Assembly (NCBI GenBank): GCA_016930375.1
Contig: JAFGGU010000005.1
Location: 50,806-114,805, forward strand
Source of the DNA: Bacteroidales bacterium
Lineage (GTDB): Bacteria; Bacteroidota; Bacteroidia; Bacteroidales; UBA10428
Direction of reading: 5' to 3'
Length of the DNA: 64,000 bases
Shown here: piece after piece, positions 29,694 to 40,984 of the stretch
How positions within the stretch are numbered: position 1 is the stretch's first letter
How the letters are laid out: each line of letters opens with the position of its first letter
Translations under genes and position numbers: made by a program
Notes under the pieces: generated by a model
Seen by the model: only the letters and a program-made list of their open reading frames with translations
Told to the model about the DNA's origin: nothing
Database searches by the model: none

Positions 29694-32390
29694 TTATCTT
29701 GTAAACCTGTACCTCCCCGATCCCACCTTCAGCACCACCCAGCCATCCCTGGCTTCAACAACCTGAATATCTTTGACATCGGGCAAGGGCTTTCCTCCTT
29801 CAGTCACCTTTGACAACTCCTCCGAGGGCACAAACACCGTTGCAGTTGTATTTACAGGCACTTCAATATCAAGCGTAAGTTTTTCGCCTTCCACCTTCCA
29901 GCTGCTGCTGAGCTTCCCGTAATAGGTATCCAGACTGGCAGCGGCGCTGTTAAAACCACCGCCGATATGCGGCATGATGCGGCTGTGTTTATATCCCACC
30001 CCGTCCTCGTAGGTATCCACACCGGCCATCACCCGGTACATCCAATCCCCAATGGCGCCATAGGCATAATGATTGAATGAATTCATACCCGGAGTCTGAA
30101 AAGTACTGTCGGGTTTTTGCCCGTCCCACCTTTCCCAGATGGTGGTTGCGCCCATGGTGACCGGATACAGCCATGAAGGATAGGTTTTCTGCAGCAACAA
30201 CTGGTAGGCAATGTCGGTGTAACCAAAGCGGGTAAGAACATGGCAAAGGTAGGGCGTACCCAGAAATCCTGTGGTCAGATGCGTTCCATAGCTCTTCACA
30301 TTTTCAGCCAGCCTGTCGGATGCCTGTTGGCGAAGCTCTTCGGGAAGCATATCAAAATTCAGGGCCAGCACATAGGCTGTTTGGGTACCCGAAACCAGTC
30401 GGCCATTCGGCGTCATATACTCCTTCAGGAAGGCGTCCTTGATCTTTTGCAGAAGAAGATTGTAGAACGCAACATCATCTTTCTTTCCCAGCACTTCAGC
30501 AGCTTTGATGAGCAATTGCGTGGAATGGGCATAAAAACACTGGGCGATCAGGTATTTATCCGTAACCGCTGCACGGCCGTCATTGTCATCATCGGGACGG
30601 TAAAAAAGCCAGTCCCCAAAATGAAAACCTGTATTCCACAAATCATTTTTAGCAATTTTCCGGATGCTTTCAACGTATGCTTTCATGGAGTTATACTGCT
30701 GCTCCAGCAACTGTTTATCACCATAAACCAGGTACATGTTCCAAGGAACAATGGTAGCCACATCAGCCCATCCGGTGCTATTAACAGAGCTTGTGCCCAG
30801 GACATTGGGAATGACAAAAGGCACCCGGCCTTCGACCTGGTCGGCTTCCACATCGCGCAGCCATTTGGCAAAGAAACTGTTTACATTCATATTGTATGCG
30901 GCTGTGCGTGAAAAAACCTGTGCATCACCGGTCCATCCCAGCCGTTCATCCCTTTGCGGACAGTCAGTGGGTACGTCCAGGAAATTGCCTTTCTGACCCC
31001 ATTGAATGTTATGCTGCAACTGGTTAATCAAGGGTTCAGAACTGGTGAAGGTTCCCGTAGGCTTCATATCGGAATACAAGGCCACTGCAGTAAAGTTCTC
31101 AGGCCTGATCTCTCCGGGATACCCTTCGATCTTTACATACCGGAATCCCTGCCACGTGAAATGGGGTTCGAAAACCTCGGTGCCGGCGCCTTTAAGAATA
31201 TAGGTATTTTGCGCCTTGGCCTGCCGAAGGTTCTCGGTATAAAAATTTCCGGCTTTGTCAAGCACTTCGGCGTGGGACAGAACTACTTTGTCACCTGACT
31301 TTCCCGTAACCTTCATTTGTACCCACCCTACAAGGTTCTGTCCGAAATCAATCACCTGTTCTCCAGCAGGGGTTTTGAATATTTTTACCGGTACAAAGGT
31401 CTCCTTTTTTCTAACCGGCTCATTCCAGGTAGCCACCAGCACATCCATCGGATGATTGGCTGGTTTAACCTTTCCCCAGCTGCTGTCGTCATATCCGGGA
31501 AGGGTCCATCCGCTTTTTTCGAGCCGGGCATCGATGGTTTCACCATTGTAAATCTCTGAATACCTTATGGAACCAGTGGATGATTTCCATGTTTCATCCG
31601 AAATGATGCTTTCCGATGTTCCATCGCTGTAAGTTATATCAACCTGGCAAAGCAGGGCTACATCCTTGCCATATACGTTAATATTGTTGGCATACCCGAT
31701 AATGCCCCTGTACCAGCCGTTGCCAAGGGTTATGCCCAGGGCATTGCCGCCTGATTTAAGCAGGGATGTAACATCGTACACCTGGTATTGAAGTCGTTTT
31801 TTATAGGCAGTCCATCCCGGTGTCAGATAGGCATCACCAATTCTCTGTCCGTTCAGCATGGCCTCGTACATACCATGGGCTGTAATATAAGCGGTTGCCG
31901 AAGCCACTTTTTTACCGATTGTAAATTGTTTACGCATCAGCGGACTGGGCCGTAAAGCCAGGTCTTCCGCATCAGCCGGTTCAATCCATTTGGCTTTCCA
32001 GTCGCCGGCATTCAGCAACGCCATCTGAAATGAAGCAGGCTGAGCCCATGCTGAGGCCTTCCCCCCATTGTCCCAAACCCTCACCTGCCAGCTGTATTTC
32101 TTACCTGATTCCAGCGGAGAACCTGCATAGGGCACATGAACCGATTGTGCGGAAAGCACTTTTCCGCTGGTCCACACGACCTTTTTGCCTGACAGGACTT
32201 TGATTTCGTAAGCAGACTGGCTTACATTCCGTTTTTCTGACATAAGCTGCCAGGTGAAACGGGGTTGGACGGCATCCAGACCCACCGGATCCGAAAGGTT
32301 TTCTGTAAGCAGGTTTTTCACGCTTACCTGTCCCGCAGCCATCATGCACATAACCTGAAAGGACAGCAAAAAAGCAGTTAATTTTTTCAT
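29694..32390 (-). CDS. GH78 alpha-L-rhamnosidase
   Basis: DVPTDCPQRDERLGWTGDAQVFSRTAAYNMNV, GATTIWERWDGQKPD, SFNHYAYGAIGDWMYR. Confidence 0.95.
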   Translation of the reverse strand: MKKLTAFLLSFQVMCMMAAGQVSVKNLLTENLSDPVGLDAVQPRFTWQLMSEKRNVSQSAYEIKVLSGKKVVWTSGKVLSAQSVHVPYAGSPLESGKKYSWQVRVWDNGGKASAWAQPASFQMALLNAGDWKAKWIEPADAEDLALRPSPLMRKQFTIGKKVASATAYITAHGMYEAMLNGQRIGDAYLTPGWTAYKKRLQYQVYDVTSLLKSGGNALGITLGNGWYRGIIGYANNINVYGKDVALLCQVDITYSDGTSESIISDETWKSSTGSIRYSEIYNGETIDARLEKSGWTLPGYDDSSWGKVKPANHPMDVLVATWNEPVRKKETFVPVKIFKTPAGEQVIDFGQNLVGWVQMKVTGKSGDKVVLSHAEVLDKAGNFYTENLRQAKAQNTYILKGAGTEVFEPHFTWQGFRYVKIEGYPGEIRPENFTAVALYSDMKPTGTFTSSEPLINQLQHNIQWGQKGNFLDVPTDCPQRDERLGWTGDAQVFSRTAAYNMNVNSFFAKWLRDVEADQVEGRVPFVIPNVLGTSSVNSTGWADVATIVPWNMYLVYGDKQLLEQQYNSMKAYVESIRKIAKNDLWNTGFHFGDWLFYRPDDDNDGRAAVTDKYLIAQCFYAHSTQLLIKAAEVLGKKDDVAFYNLLLQKIKDAFLKEYMTPNGRLVSGTQTAYVLALNFDMLPEELRQQASDRLAENVKSYGTHLTTGFLGTPYLCHVLTRFGYTDIAYQLLLQKTYPSWLYPVTMGATTIWERWDGQKPDSTFQTPGMNSFNHYAYGAIGDWMYRVMAGVDTYEDGVGYKHSRIMPHIGGGFNSAAASLDTYYGKLSSSWKVEGEKLTLDIEVPVNTTATVFVPSEELSKVTEGGKPLPDVKDIQVVEARDGWVVLKVGSGRYRFTR

Positions 32391-32566
32391 GGCAGTTATA
32401 TAGAATGGTTTAATGATTTGAAAGTCCAGGATATATTTCGTTTACTCAAACCTATGAAAAAATTGAGAGGTTTTCAATATGTTTTTTGGGTATTGTTTTA
32501 TATAAAATGATATTTTCAGAAAGTCATACGCTACTTTTAAAGTATTTTATACTTTAGTCACCGCTT

Positions 32567-33145
32567 TTGGTAATGGCTGCAATGGAAGAAACTTTCAGAA
32601 TTGATGTTGACAGAATCAGGAAAGGTGATGAAAATGCCTTTGAAAAGGTCTTCCATGCCTATTTCGAAAGGATTTGTTGCTTTGCAAGAGAATATGTCTG
32701 TGACTGGGAAGTTGCCCGGGAACTCGCCCAGGAAGCATTTATCAGATTATGGGAAATAAGGGACAATCTCGATGATGGATCGGACATACCGGCATTGCTG
32801 TTTACCATCACCCGCAACAACGCGTTAAATTATATGAAACACCTGACCGTACGGCAAAAATACAGTGATTACACCAAACAACAACATCTTGAATCGCAAT
32901 TGAATCTGATAGCCCTGTCTGATTTACAGGTTGACATTCTTTTCAGGAATGACATGCAAAAAGCAATTCATCAGGCAGTTGATGAACTTCCGGATCGATG
33001 CAAAGAAGTCTTCATCATGAGTCGGCATCTCGGAATGAGTTATAAAGAGATTGCACAGAAATTAAAGATATCCGGTAAGACCGTTGAAAACCATATATCT
33101 GAAGCATTAAAGAGACTTCGTCTCAAAATAAAGCAGAATATGTAA
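32567..33145 (+). CDS. RNA polymerase ECF-type sigma-70 factor
   Basis: ELAQEAFIRLWE region 2; ELPDRCKEVFIMSRHLGMSYKEIAQKLKISGKTVENHI region 4. Confidence 0.95.
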   Translation: MVMAAMEETFRIDVDRIRKGDENAFEKVFHAYFERICCFAREYVCDWEVARELAQEAFIRLWEIRDNLDDGSDIPALLFTITRNNALNYMKHLTVRQKYSDYTKQQHLESQLNLIALSDLQVDILFRNDMQKAIHQAVDELPDRCKEVFIMSRHLGMSYKEIAQKLKISGKTVENHISEALKRLRLKIKQNM

Positions 33146-33297
33146 ATGTAAGTAATTGTATACCTATTACTTATAGCCTAATCAAATCTTCTTCTCGAAA
33201 TAAGCAATATTCTTCTAGGGGTATCCCAAGGAAAGGTTGTTATTCTTATAACATGATTTAATAAGGAAGGTAAGTTTATAATTAAGAAGGATGTGTT

Positions 33298-34383
33298 ATG
33301 AATGAATCACTTATTTACAGGTATTTAAATGGTGAACTGGAGGAAAAGGAATGCCTGGAGTTGCTCGATTGGGTGAATGCGAATGAAACCAACCGCAAGA
33401 CCTTCACAGATATAAAGAATGTTTGGATTTCTGCTGCCAAACCTGAACAGATGACACAGGCAGAATTAAAAACGGAATTCGGAAGACTGACAGCCAGAAT
33501 TGCAAACAAGGATAACCTGTCCGGGTCCGTCTCCATTCAGGCGAAAACCAAGCACTCCATAGGGTATTATCTTTTACGTATTGCAGCAGTTTTACTTTTT
33601 ATCTATGGTACCGGTATCACCTATATTTACCTGGATGACAATGATAATCAGGAGTATTATGATATTTATACCAGGAGAGGTGAAAAATCACAACTGGTGT
33701 TATCCGATGGCACAAAAATATGGATCAATTCGGATTCTCATTTGCGTTATCCAACCAACATGGACAAAAGCAAAGTTATCGTTCAACTGGAAGGGGAAGC
33801 TTATTTTGATGTAGCCAAAATGAAAAGCAGGAAATTTGTTGTAAGGACTTCCGATGTGGACATTACTGCACTGGGTACTAGCTTTAACGTCAAGTCTTAC
33901 CAGGAAGAAGGTACCGTTGAAACCACGCTGGAAGAAGGAAAAATACAGATTACGGATGCCAAAGGCGCTGAAAATCTGCGTAAGTCCCTGGTTATTCTTC
34001 CGAATCAGCGGGTTACCATTTATACAAATCCTGAAGCTGAAATAGGACCTGCGGAAAGGGATGAATCTGAAGGCGGTGACAGAGTCCGTATTGAAGAAAT
34101 TGAATCAACCGATGTATTCATCCAGAAGCAAGCCAATACATCCATCTATACTTCATGGAAAGACGGACTGCTCCAGTTCAGGAAAGTACGATTTGAGGAT
34201 CTGGCGCTGTTACTTGAACGATGGTATGATATTTCCATTGAGATCAACGATGAAGCCATCAGGGACTGGCGTTATACAGGCACCTTCGACAAGGAAACCA
34301 TTGAACAGGCACTCCATGCCCTGAGTATGTCGATGCCATTTAGTTACACCATAGTTAAGAACCAGGTGGCCATTAACAAATAA
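33298..34383 (+). CDS. FecR-family anti-sigma factor
   Basis: Single TM, GTSFNVKSYQEEGTVETTLEEGKI; C-terminal STN-like DUF. Confidence 0.93.
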   Translation: MNESLIYRYLNGELEEKECLELLDWVNANETNRKTFTDIKNVWISAAKPEQMTQAELKTEFGRLTARIANKDNLSGSVSIQAKTKHSIGYYLLRIAAVLLFIYGTGITYIYLDDNDNQEYYDIYTRRGEKSQLVLSDGTKIWINSDSHLRYPTNMDKSKVIVQLEGEAYFDVAKMKSRKFVVRTSDVDITALGTSFNVKSYQEEGTVETTLEEGKIQITDAKGAENLRKSLVILPNQRVTIYTNPEAEIGPAERDESEGGDRVRIEEIESTDVFIQKQANTSIYTSWKDGLLQFRKVRFEDLALLLERWYDISIEINDEAIRDWRYTGTFDKETIEQALHALSMSMPFSYTIVKNQVAINK

Positions 34384-34539
34384 GAATTGAATGCTCATAA
34401 AAACAGGAATGCCTATGGGAATATATAAGAATTAAAAACAATACCGGGAAATGTTGGCGCATTCCCCGGTAAGCAAAATGTCAACCGCTGACAAGGCGGA
34501 TGAAAACGGTTTATTGTCTAACTATAATCGAACAAATTT

Positions 34540-37500
34540 ATGAAAAAAAAGAGAATTCTCACGCTCTTTGAATCCAAAGACCTAATTAAACTATTGATAG
34601 CCATGAAATTCATCTTCATGCTTTTGCTTTTGACCACCGTACAGGTATTTGCAACAGCCTATTCTCAATCCGCAAAACTGAGCTTTGAAATCAGAAATTC
34701 AACCATTGAGGATGCTTTCAGGGTAATTGAAAGCCAAAGCGATTTTAAATTCCTGTATCATGAAGAACTCATAAAGAACAGAAGAATTGCCAGTTTTAAT
34801 GTTGAAAATGAGGCCATTGAAAAAGTTCTGGATGATCTTTTAACGGGTACCGACAATACCTATACTATACTGGAGAACAATCTCATAGTAATTACCCCAA
34901 AAAACATCACCATCCGGCAGGAAAGCAAGGTAACAGGGACAGTTTTTGATGCTGCGACCGGAGAACCGCTGCCAGGTGTGAATATTCTCATCGAGGGAAC
35001 TCTGCAGGGCGTCACCACGGATGTCGATGGCAAATACTCGATTGAAGTTCCCGGCTCGGCAGCTGTACTGGTATTTTCCTATGTGGGCTACATGACACAA
35101 AAGGTGAATGTCACCGGTCCTACCGTGATTGATATAAAATTAGCCGCAGATTATACTACACTTCAAGAGGTAGTAGTTGTGGGATACGGCACCCAAAAGA
35201 AAGTGAATATGACCGGCTCGGTTTCCACTGTCAAATTTGATGAGAGCCTGGATAACCGGCCCATTACCAATGCATCCCAGGCTCTTGGTGGGGAAGTCAC
35301 CGGCGTGTGGGTCAGCCAGAATTCCGGAAAACCGGGCAGTGATGGCGCCCAACTGCGTGTACGCGGCTGGGGTACCCTGAATAATTCAGAACCTCTGGTA
35401 ATTATTGACGGGGTTGAGGGAACATTCAGCCAGCTTAATCCCAATGACATTGAAAGCATCTCCATTTTAAAAGACGCTGCCAGTGCTGCCATTTATGGAT
35501 CCAAAGCAGCCAACGGCGTCATCCTGATCACCACCAAATCGGGCAAGCTCAACGAGAAAATGGAGATCAGCCTCTCTTCCTATTATGGTGTTCAGACGCT
35601 TGGCAGAAGATATGATGTAATCAACAACAGTGCCGAAAGTATGGAATTATACAACCAGGCACTGATCAATGACGGATCAAGTCCCTATTATCCGGATTAT
35701 TTAATCGATGCCTTTAAAAACGGAAATGATTCTTACAAATATCCCAATACCGATTGGTTTAAGGAATTGTTCGAACCAGCCGCCATACAGGAACATAATT
35801 TATCCATTATGGGTGGTTCAGCACAAACATCCTCCTTCCTCTCATTTAATTATCTGAACCAGGATGGGATGGTCCCCAACACGAATTCCAAACGTTACGG
35901 GATCAGGGCCAACATAGAATCCGATTTGAAGAAATGGCTTAAAATCGGTGGACGAATGAATTACATTCACAAAGTTTCTGAAGAACCTTACGCCGATGTC
36001 ACCTATGGTTCTTTGGGGCGTGTTTTTGAAATGCTGGGCGGTGCACCCCCGTTTATTGCGCCTTACACCAGTGACGGCCGTTATGGTTCGTCGCAGGCTA
36101 TCGATAACGCAGGCACGCTGCTGTATGATAACCGTAATCCATTGATAGATGCAGCCAACGGACTTACCTCCTATGAGGAGAACTTTCTCAGTGTGAATGC
36201 CACAGCCGAGATCAAATTCCTGGAAAGCTTATCGCTGAAAACCACCTTCGCCTCCACCGGCAATTGGAACCTTACGGATCTTTTCAACGAAAGTATTTTT
36301 GGTTACACCGATGCTGGTGTACCGACCATAACAAAGAACTATAACCGGGAAGGACTCGAAATCGGAAGGAGACATACCAACAGCATCAACAACAACCTGT
36401 TTGCAACCTTAAACTACAACAAGACCTTCGGTAGCGTACATGACATTTCTGCCATCGTTGGCGCACAGATCGAAAGCCTGGTGATCAAAAACCAATACTC
36501 ACGCAGGACATCTCCCCCGAAAGAAGGCCTGACCCAGGTGGATGCCGGCACCTCAGGTATTGTAGCGGATGGCAACATGAATGGGGTAAGGATGCTGTCG
36601 TACTTCGGCCGTATCAACTACTCCCTGGCAGACAAGTATCTCCTGGAAGCCAATATCAGAGCCGATGCTTCCTCACGTTTTAAGGAAGGCAGCCGTTGGG
36701 GGATCTTTCCGGGATTTTCAGCCGGATGGAGACTGGTAGATGAACCATTCATCAGAAATCTGAACCTTTTTTCGAACCTGAAACTCAGAGCTTCCTGGGG
36801 TCAACTCGGAAACCAGAACATTGCCGGGTACTGGCCTTATCTGACGGTCATTACCCAGAATAACACACAGAGCTACAGCTCCGGAGGCGCTTTCATACCG
36901 GGAGCAGGTGTTACAGCGCTGGTGGATGAAGATATCACCTGGGAAACCACCACCACCCTTGATTTTGGTATGGATGTGGGTCTCATGAACAACAAGCTCA
37001 ATATTGAGGCTGACTATTTTCACAAAATCACCACCGATATCATTGTTCAGCTGCCCATCCCGAGGATGATGGGTGAAATAACCGCTCCTTATGAGAATGT
37101 CGGTGAAATGGTAAATAATGGCTTTGAATTTATTGTCAATTACAGCAACCAGGTTACTGATCGGGACAAATTCGGATACAGCATTGGAGGAAATTTTACC
37201 CTCATTGATAATGAAGTCACCAAATTCCAGGGCGGTAAATCCCCCGACCAGCTGTACCTGATCCGGGAAGGATATTCCTTCCGGACCTTGTATGGATATA
37301 AAGCTGTAGGAATATACCAGTCGGATGATGAAGCAGCAGCGCATATGAGCGCCAACAGCTTTAAACCCAAGGCAGGTCACCTGAAGTTTGAGGACCGCAA
37401 CAAGGATGGCAAACTGGGTTTCGAGGACAAGCAGGAACTCGGCAATACCATTCCGAAATTCACCTACGGGATTTCCTCCAGTCTCCGGTACAAAGGATTT

Positions 37501-37932
37501 GATCTGAATATATTGTTCCAGGGAGTGACCGGAGTGCACGTATATACGCAAAACAATTACACCAACCTGAACTGGGAAAACCAGGTTACTTCCACACGAT
37601 GGAGGGACTCATGGACGACCGAGAACACCGATACAGATACTCCGATGGCAAGGATCCAGAATACCTGGGACAACCAGGAGTCTTCTTATTGGGTTCATAA
37701 GCTGAATTACATCAAACTGAAGAACATACAGCTGGGATACCTGGTACCTGCCAGTTTCGCATCGAAGATCGGATTGCAAAAGATCTACGTCTATGCCAAT
37801 GCGCAGAACGCTTTTACGATCGTGAACAAGGACTATGAGGGTTACGATCCCGAAAGGAACACATTTGACTCAGGATATAACATGTATCCGATCCCGAGAA
37901 TTGTATCTGTTGGTGTTAATCTTAACTTCTAA
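34540..37932 (+). CDS. SusC/RagA TonB-linked outer-membrane protein with N-terminal STN domain
   Basis: STN region, carboxypeptidase-like domain (GTVFDAATGEPLPGVNILIEGT), EVVVVGYGTQKKVNMTGSVSTV, plug and barrel. Confidence 0.97.
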   Translation: MKKKRILTLFESKDLIKLLIAMKFIFMLLLLTTVQVFATAYSQSAKLSFEIRNSTIEDAFRVIESQSDFKFLYHEELIKNRRIASFNVENEAIEKVLDDLLTGTDNTYTILENNLIVITPKNITIRQESKVTGTVFDAATGEPLPGVNILIEGTLQGVTTDVDGKYSIEVPGSAAVLVFSYVGYMTQKVNVTGPTVIDIKLAADYTTLQEVVVVGYGTQKKVNMTGSVSTVKFDESLDNRPITNASQALGGEVTGVWVSQNSGKPGSDGAQLRVRGWGTLNNSEPLVIIDGVEGTFSQLNPNDIESISILKDAASAAIYGSKAANGVILITTKSGKLNEKMEISLSSYYGVQTLGRRYDVINNSAESMELYNQALINDGSSPYYPDYLIDAFKNGNDSYKYPNTDWFKELFEPAAIQEHNLSIMGGSAQTSSFLSFNYLNQDGMVPNTNSKRYGIRANIESDLKKWLKIGGRMNYIHKVSEEPYADVTYGSLGRVFEMLGGAPPFIAPYTSDGRYGSSQAIDNAGTLLYDNRNPLIDAANGLTSYEENFLSVNATAEIKFLESLSLKTTFASTGNWNLTDLFNESIFGYTDAGVPTITKNYNREGLEIGRRHTNSINNNLFATLNYNKTFGSVHDISAIVGAQIESLVIKNQYSRRTSPPKEGLTQVDAGTSGIVADGNMNGVRMLSYFGRINYSLADKYLLEANIRADASSRFKEGSRWGIFPGFSAGWRLVDEPFIRNLNLFSNLKLRASWGQLGNQNIAGYWPYLTVITQNNTQSYSSGGAFIPGAGVTALVDEDITWETTTTLDFGMDVGLMNNKLNIEADYFHKITTDIIVQLPIPRMMGEITAPYENVGEMVNNGFEFIVNYSNQVTDRDKFGYSIGGNFTLIDNEVTKFQGGKSPDQLYLIREGYSFRTLYGYKAVGIYQSDDEAAAHMSANSFKPKAGHLKFEDRNKDGKLGFEDKQELGNTIPKFTYGISSSLRYKGFDLNILFQGVTGVHVYTQNNYTNLNWENQVTSTRWRDSWTTENTDTDTPMARIQNTWDNQESSYWVHKLNYIKLKNIQLGYLVPASFASKIGLQKIYVYANAQNAFTIVNKDYEGYDPERNTFDSGYNMYPIPRIVSVGVNLNF

Positions 37933-37937
37933 AAGCC

Positions 37938-39500
37938 ATGAAAATAAAACATATTATAACATACTGTCTGATATACATCCTGGTTCTTTTTTCTGCCGGT
38001 TGCGGAGATGATTATCTCGATTTCTTTCCTGAGGATAAAATTACTTCGGCCAATTTCCCCCAGGACGAGAAGGATGTAAAATTACTTCTGAACGGAGTAT
38101 ATTCACTTCTGAGGGAAACTTCTATTTATGATCAGGGATTGTTTGGCTTCGGCGTTCTTGATGGCGCCACTCCGAATGCTTTTAACTGGGGCAATCTTGC
38201 ACTTGCCAAGATTGCCAACGGCTCTCTTTCCTCAGGTGATGTTCAGGTTGTTACCTTCAGGTGGCAAAGATGCTTTTCCATTATCTACAGGGCCAACTAC
38301 TTTCTTCAGGAACTTGAAAAAGTGGAGCTGACTGAGGACTTGAAGAAGATGTATGCCGGCGAGGCACACTTTTTAAGAGGTCTTGCCTATGCCACACTGG
38401 TTGAATCGTATGGCGGCGTGCCCATCATTACCACGGCCATATCCACCGAGGAGGCCAGAACGATCGCACGCTCCACGGCAGAAGAAACCTGGAATCAGGC
38501 CCATTCCGATTATGATATCGCCATTGAGAACCTTGGGATTGATGCTCCGCAAAAGGGCAGGGCTACCAAGGGCGCCGCACTTGCCATGAAAATGCGGGCT
38601 TGTCTCTACCAGGGCAGATACCAGGATGTGCTGGACCTGGCCGATGAGATCGATGCACTGGGTGAATACGCATTGTTCCCCAGTTATGAGGGATTGTTTA
38701 ATATAGCCAATGAAAACAACATCGAAGTGATTTTTGATATTCAGTACATGGCCGGAGAAAATTCACAGGGTTCCCTGCATGATCAGTATTGCGGTACGGG
38801 TACTGGCAGCTGGACGCGTGGTAGCCGGTATGTTCCCACACAGGACCTGGTGGATGCATATGAAACAATTGACGGATCTCCTGTAGATCCTGTAAATCCC
38901 TATGTGAACCGTGATCCCCGTCTGGAGTTTACAGTTGTAGTTCCCGGTTCCTTCTTCCTGGGGTTCCAGTTCCCGAATTACCTGTACCCGGGAGGTGCCT
39001 TCAACCACCCGGGCAACAGGTTCAAACAGCTCAGCACCCGCAAATACCGGATCGAACCGATGTCAGATCTTCCGCCTTCGGGCCAGTCCTACCTGAATAA
39101 CATAGTCATACGCTATGCGGATGTGATCCTGTCCAAAGCTGAAGCCATCATTGAAACCGAAGGAGATGTGGATGAAGCGGTTGCACTAATCAACCGGATC
39201 AGGACGGAACGTGATGATGTGAAAATAACAGCCTTGCCTACAGGACTTTCCCGTGATGAAGCCCGTGAGAGACTGCGGCATGAAAGGCGCATTGAATTTG
39301 CCATGGAAGGGTTGTACTGGATGGATATCAAACGATGGGACATCTGCAAAGATCTGTATCCCATGGAAATCCGGGATCACCAGGACGCCCTGATAGAGAC
39401 AAGATTCCCAGACGGGTATCTTGAGTATTATGATTTGCTGCCCATTCCTGACAGCGAAAGGGCATTGAATTCCAACCTGGCCCAAAATCCGGGCTGGTAA
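37938..39500 (+). CDS. SusD/RagB outer-membrane lipoprotein
   Basis: LFSAGC lipobox; EAHFLRGLAYATLVESYGGVPI; RHERRIEFAMEGLYWMDIKRW. Confidence 0.96.
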   Translation: MKIKHIITYCLIYILVLFSAGCGDDYLDFFPEDKITSANFPQDEKDVKLLLNGVYSLLRETSIYDQGLFGFGVLDGATPNAFNWGNLALAKIANGSLSSGDVQVVTFRWQRCFSIIYRANYFLQELEKVELTEDLKKMYAGEAHFLRGLAYATLVESYGGVPIITTAISTEEARTIARSTAEETWNQAHSDYDIAIENLGIDAPQKGRATKGAALAMKMRACLYQGRYQDVLDLADEIDALGEYALFPSYEGLFNIANENNIEVIFDIQYMAGENSQGSLHDQYCGTGTGSWTRGSRYVPTQDLVDAYETIDGSPVDPVNPYVNRDPRLEFTVVVPGSFFLGFQFPNYLYPGGAFNHPGNRFKQLSTRKYRIEPMSDLPPSGQSYLNNIVIRYADVILSKAEAIIETEGDVDEAVALINRIRTERDDVKITALPTGLSRDEARERLRHERRIEFAMEGLYWMDIKRWDICKDLYPMEIRDHQDALIETRFPDGYLEYYDLLPIPDSERALNSNLAQNPGW

Positions 39501-39515
39501 GTTTCAAATTCAGTA

Positions 39516-39552
39516 TCCCTGCAGGAATCAGGATTCCTGCAGGGAATATTTT
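39516..39552 (+). terminator. strong intrinsic terminator TCCCTGCAGGAATC-AG-GATTCCTGCAGGGA then ATATTTTTT
   Basis: 14-bp perfect stem plus T-run between susD and the first sulfatase. Confidence 0.85.
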
Positions 39553-39577
39553 TTCTCATGCGCTAAAATTATAGACT

Positions 39578-40939
39578 ATGAATTGGAAATTCTGGCATCC
39601 GGCCCTGATTGGAATGAATTCATCGCTCATTCTGCCGGTTGTCCCGGGCATGGCGACACCGCCAAAACCCAACATCGTTTTTATCCTGGCAGATGATCTC
39701 GGATATACCGACTTAAGCTGCTATGGCGCCACACGCATAAAAACCCCGAACCTGGATGAAATGGCAAAGGAAGGTGTGCGGTTTACCGGGTTTTATGCCC
39801 CGGCAGGCGTCTGTACCCCCACCCGTGCCAGTCTGATGACCGGTTGCTATCCCAAAAGAGTAAGCCTGCATGTGGGTGTATTGCGCCCGGATACACACAA
39901 CGGACTGAATACCAAAGAATTAACTATTGCTGAACTACTGAAGACACAGGGTTATACCACCGGCTGCATCGGCAAATGGCACCTGGGATTGCTGCCTGAT
40001 GTCCTGCCCACAGCCCAGGGTTTCGATTACTACTATGGAATGCCCGGGCCCAATCACGGCCGGTCAGACCTGTACCGCAATGCAACCCTGATCAGCAAAA
40101 ACAGTGATGTGCCCTACGATCAGATCACCAAAAATTATACATCGGAAGCCATTGCTTTCATAACCAATAACAATCCTTCGGTTACCGGTAAACCATTCTT
40201 TCTTTACCTGGCACATTCCATGCCACATATACCGCTTGCCGTATCGGATGACTTTAAGGGAAAAAGTGAACAGGGCCTTTACGGGGATGTGATTATGGAA
40301 CTTGACTGGGGTATTGGGGAAGTACTGCACATACTGGAAGAAGAAGGGCTCATGAATAATACCCTTATTGTTTTTACATCTGACAATGGCCCGTCAGACA
40401 TTGCTGCACCTCCGCTCCACGGAGGTAAAGGTAGCACATGGGAGGCCGGATTCAGGGTTCCCCTTATTGTAAAGTGGCCAGGAGTAATTCCTGCCGGCTC
40501 GCTATGCCATGAAATGGCTACCATGATGGACTTCATGCCTACGCTTGCACGACTGGCCGGGGCAACAGTTCCAACCGACAGGGAAATTGACGGGCATGAT
40601 ATCTGGCCTCTGATTACCGGCAAGAAGTCAAAGTCACCCTACAAAGCATTTTACTACTTTGGGCGTGATGGAAAACTGGCAGCCATGCGTGAGGGGAAAT
40701 GGAAGGTACATTTGCTGGCCCCAAGTGAAATGTGGGCCGGGAAACAACCCGTAAAAGAGGCTTTGCTCGATACCAAGCCGGCTGTTGAACCACCCTGGCT
40801 CTATGACCTGTCTTCCGACATCGGTGAGACCAAAAACGTGGCAGCTGAAAATAAAAAAATCACGGACAAACTCATCAAAAAAGCACAGGCCTTTGACCGG
40901 GAACTGGAAGCCAGGATCAGGCCTGCCTATGCTGAATAA
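39578..40939 (+). CDS. S1-type sulfatase (Cys-type CTPTR)
   Basis: PNIVFILADDLGYTDLSCYG; GVCTPTRASLMTG; GKWHLG. Confidence 0.95.
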   Translation: MNWKFWHPALIGMNSSLILPVVPGMATPPKPNIVFILADDLGYTDLSCYGATRIKTPNLDEMAKEGVRFTGFYAPAGVCTPTRASLMTGCYPKRVSLHVGVLRPDTHNGLNTKELTIAELLKTQGYTTGCIGKWHLGLLPDVLPTAQGFDYYYGMPGPNHGRSDLYRNATLISKNSDVPYDQITKNYTSEAIAFITNNNPSVTGKPFFLYLAHSMPHIPLAVSDDFKGKSEQGLYGDVIMELDWGIGEVLHILEEEGLMNNTLIVFTSDNGPSDIAAPPLHGGKGSTWEAGFRVPLIVKWPGVIPAGSLCHEMATMMDFMPTLARLAGATVPTDREIDGHDIWPLITGKKSKSPYKAFYYFGRDGKLAAMREGKWKVHLLAPSEMWAGKQPVKEALLDTKPAVEPPWLYDLSSDIGETKNVAAENKKITDKLIKKAQAFDRELEARIRPAYAE

Positions 40940-40984
40940 CAGCTGTCTTTTATTTGCCCATGAAATACAATAAGCAATATATAA

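Noticed and set aside
33150-33172. AAGTAAT...ATTACTT hairpin between sigma and FecR genes
   Set aside because: Seven-bp AT-rich stem without a T-tract; too weak to call a terminator.
34446-34474. ACCGGGAAATG...CATTCCCCGGT stem-loop upstream of susC
   Set aside because: Imperfect stem and no T-tract; possible leader structure but not supported enough to list.
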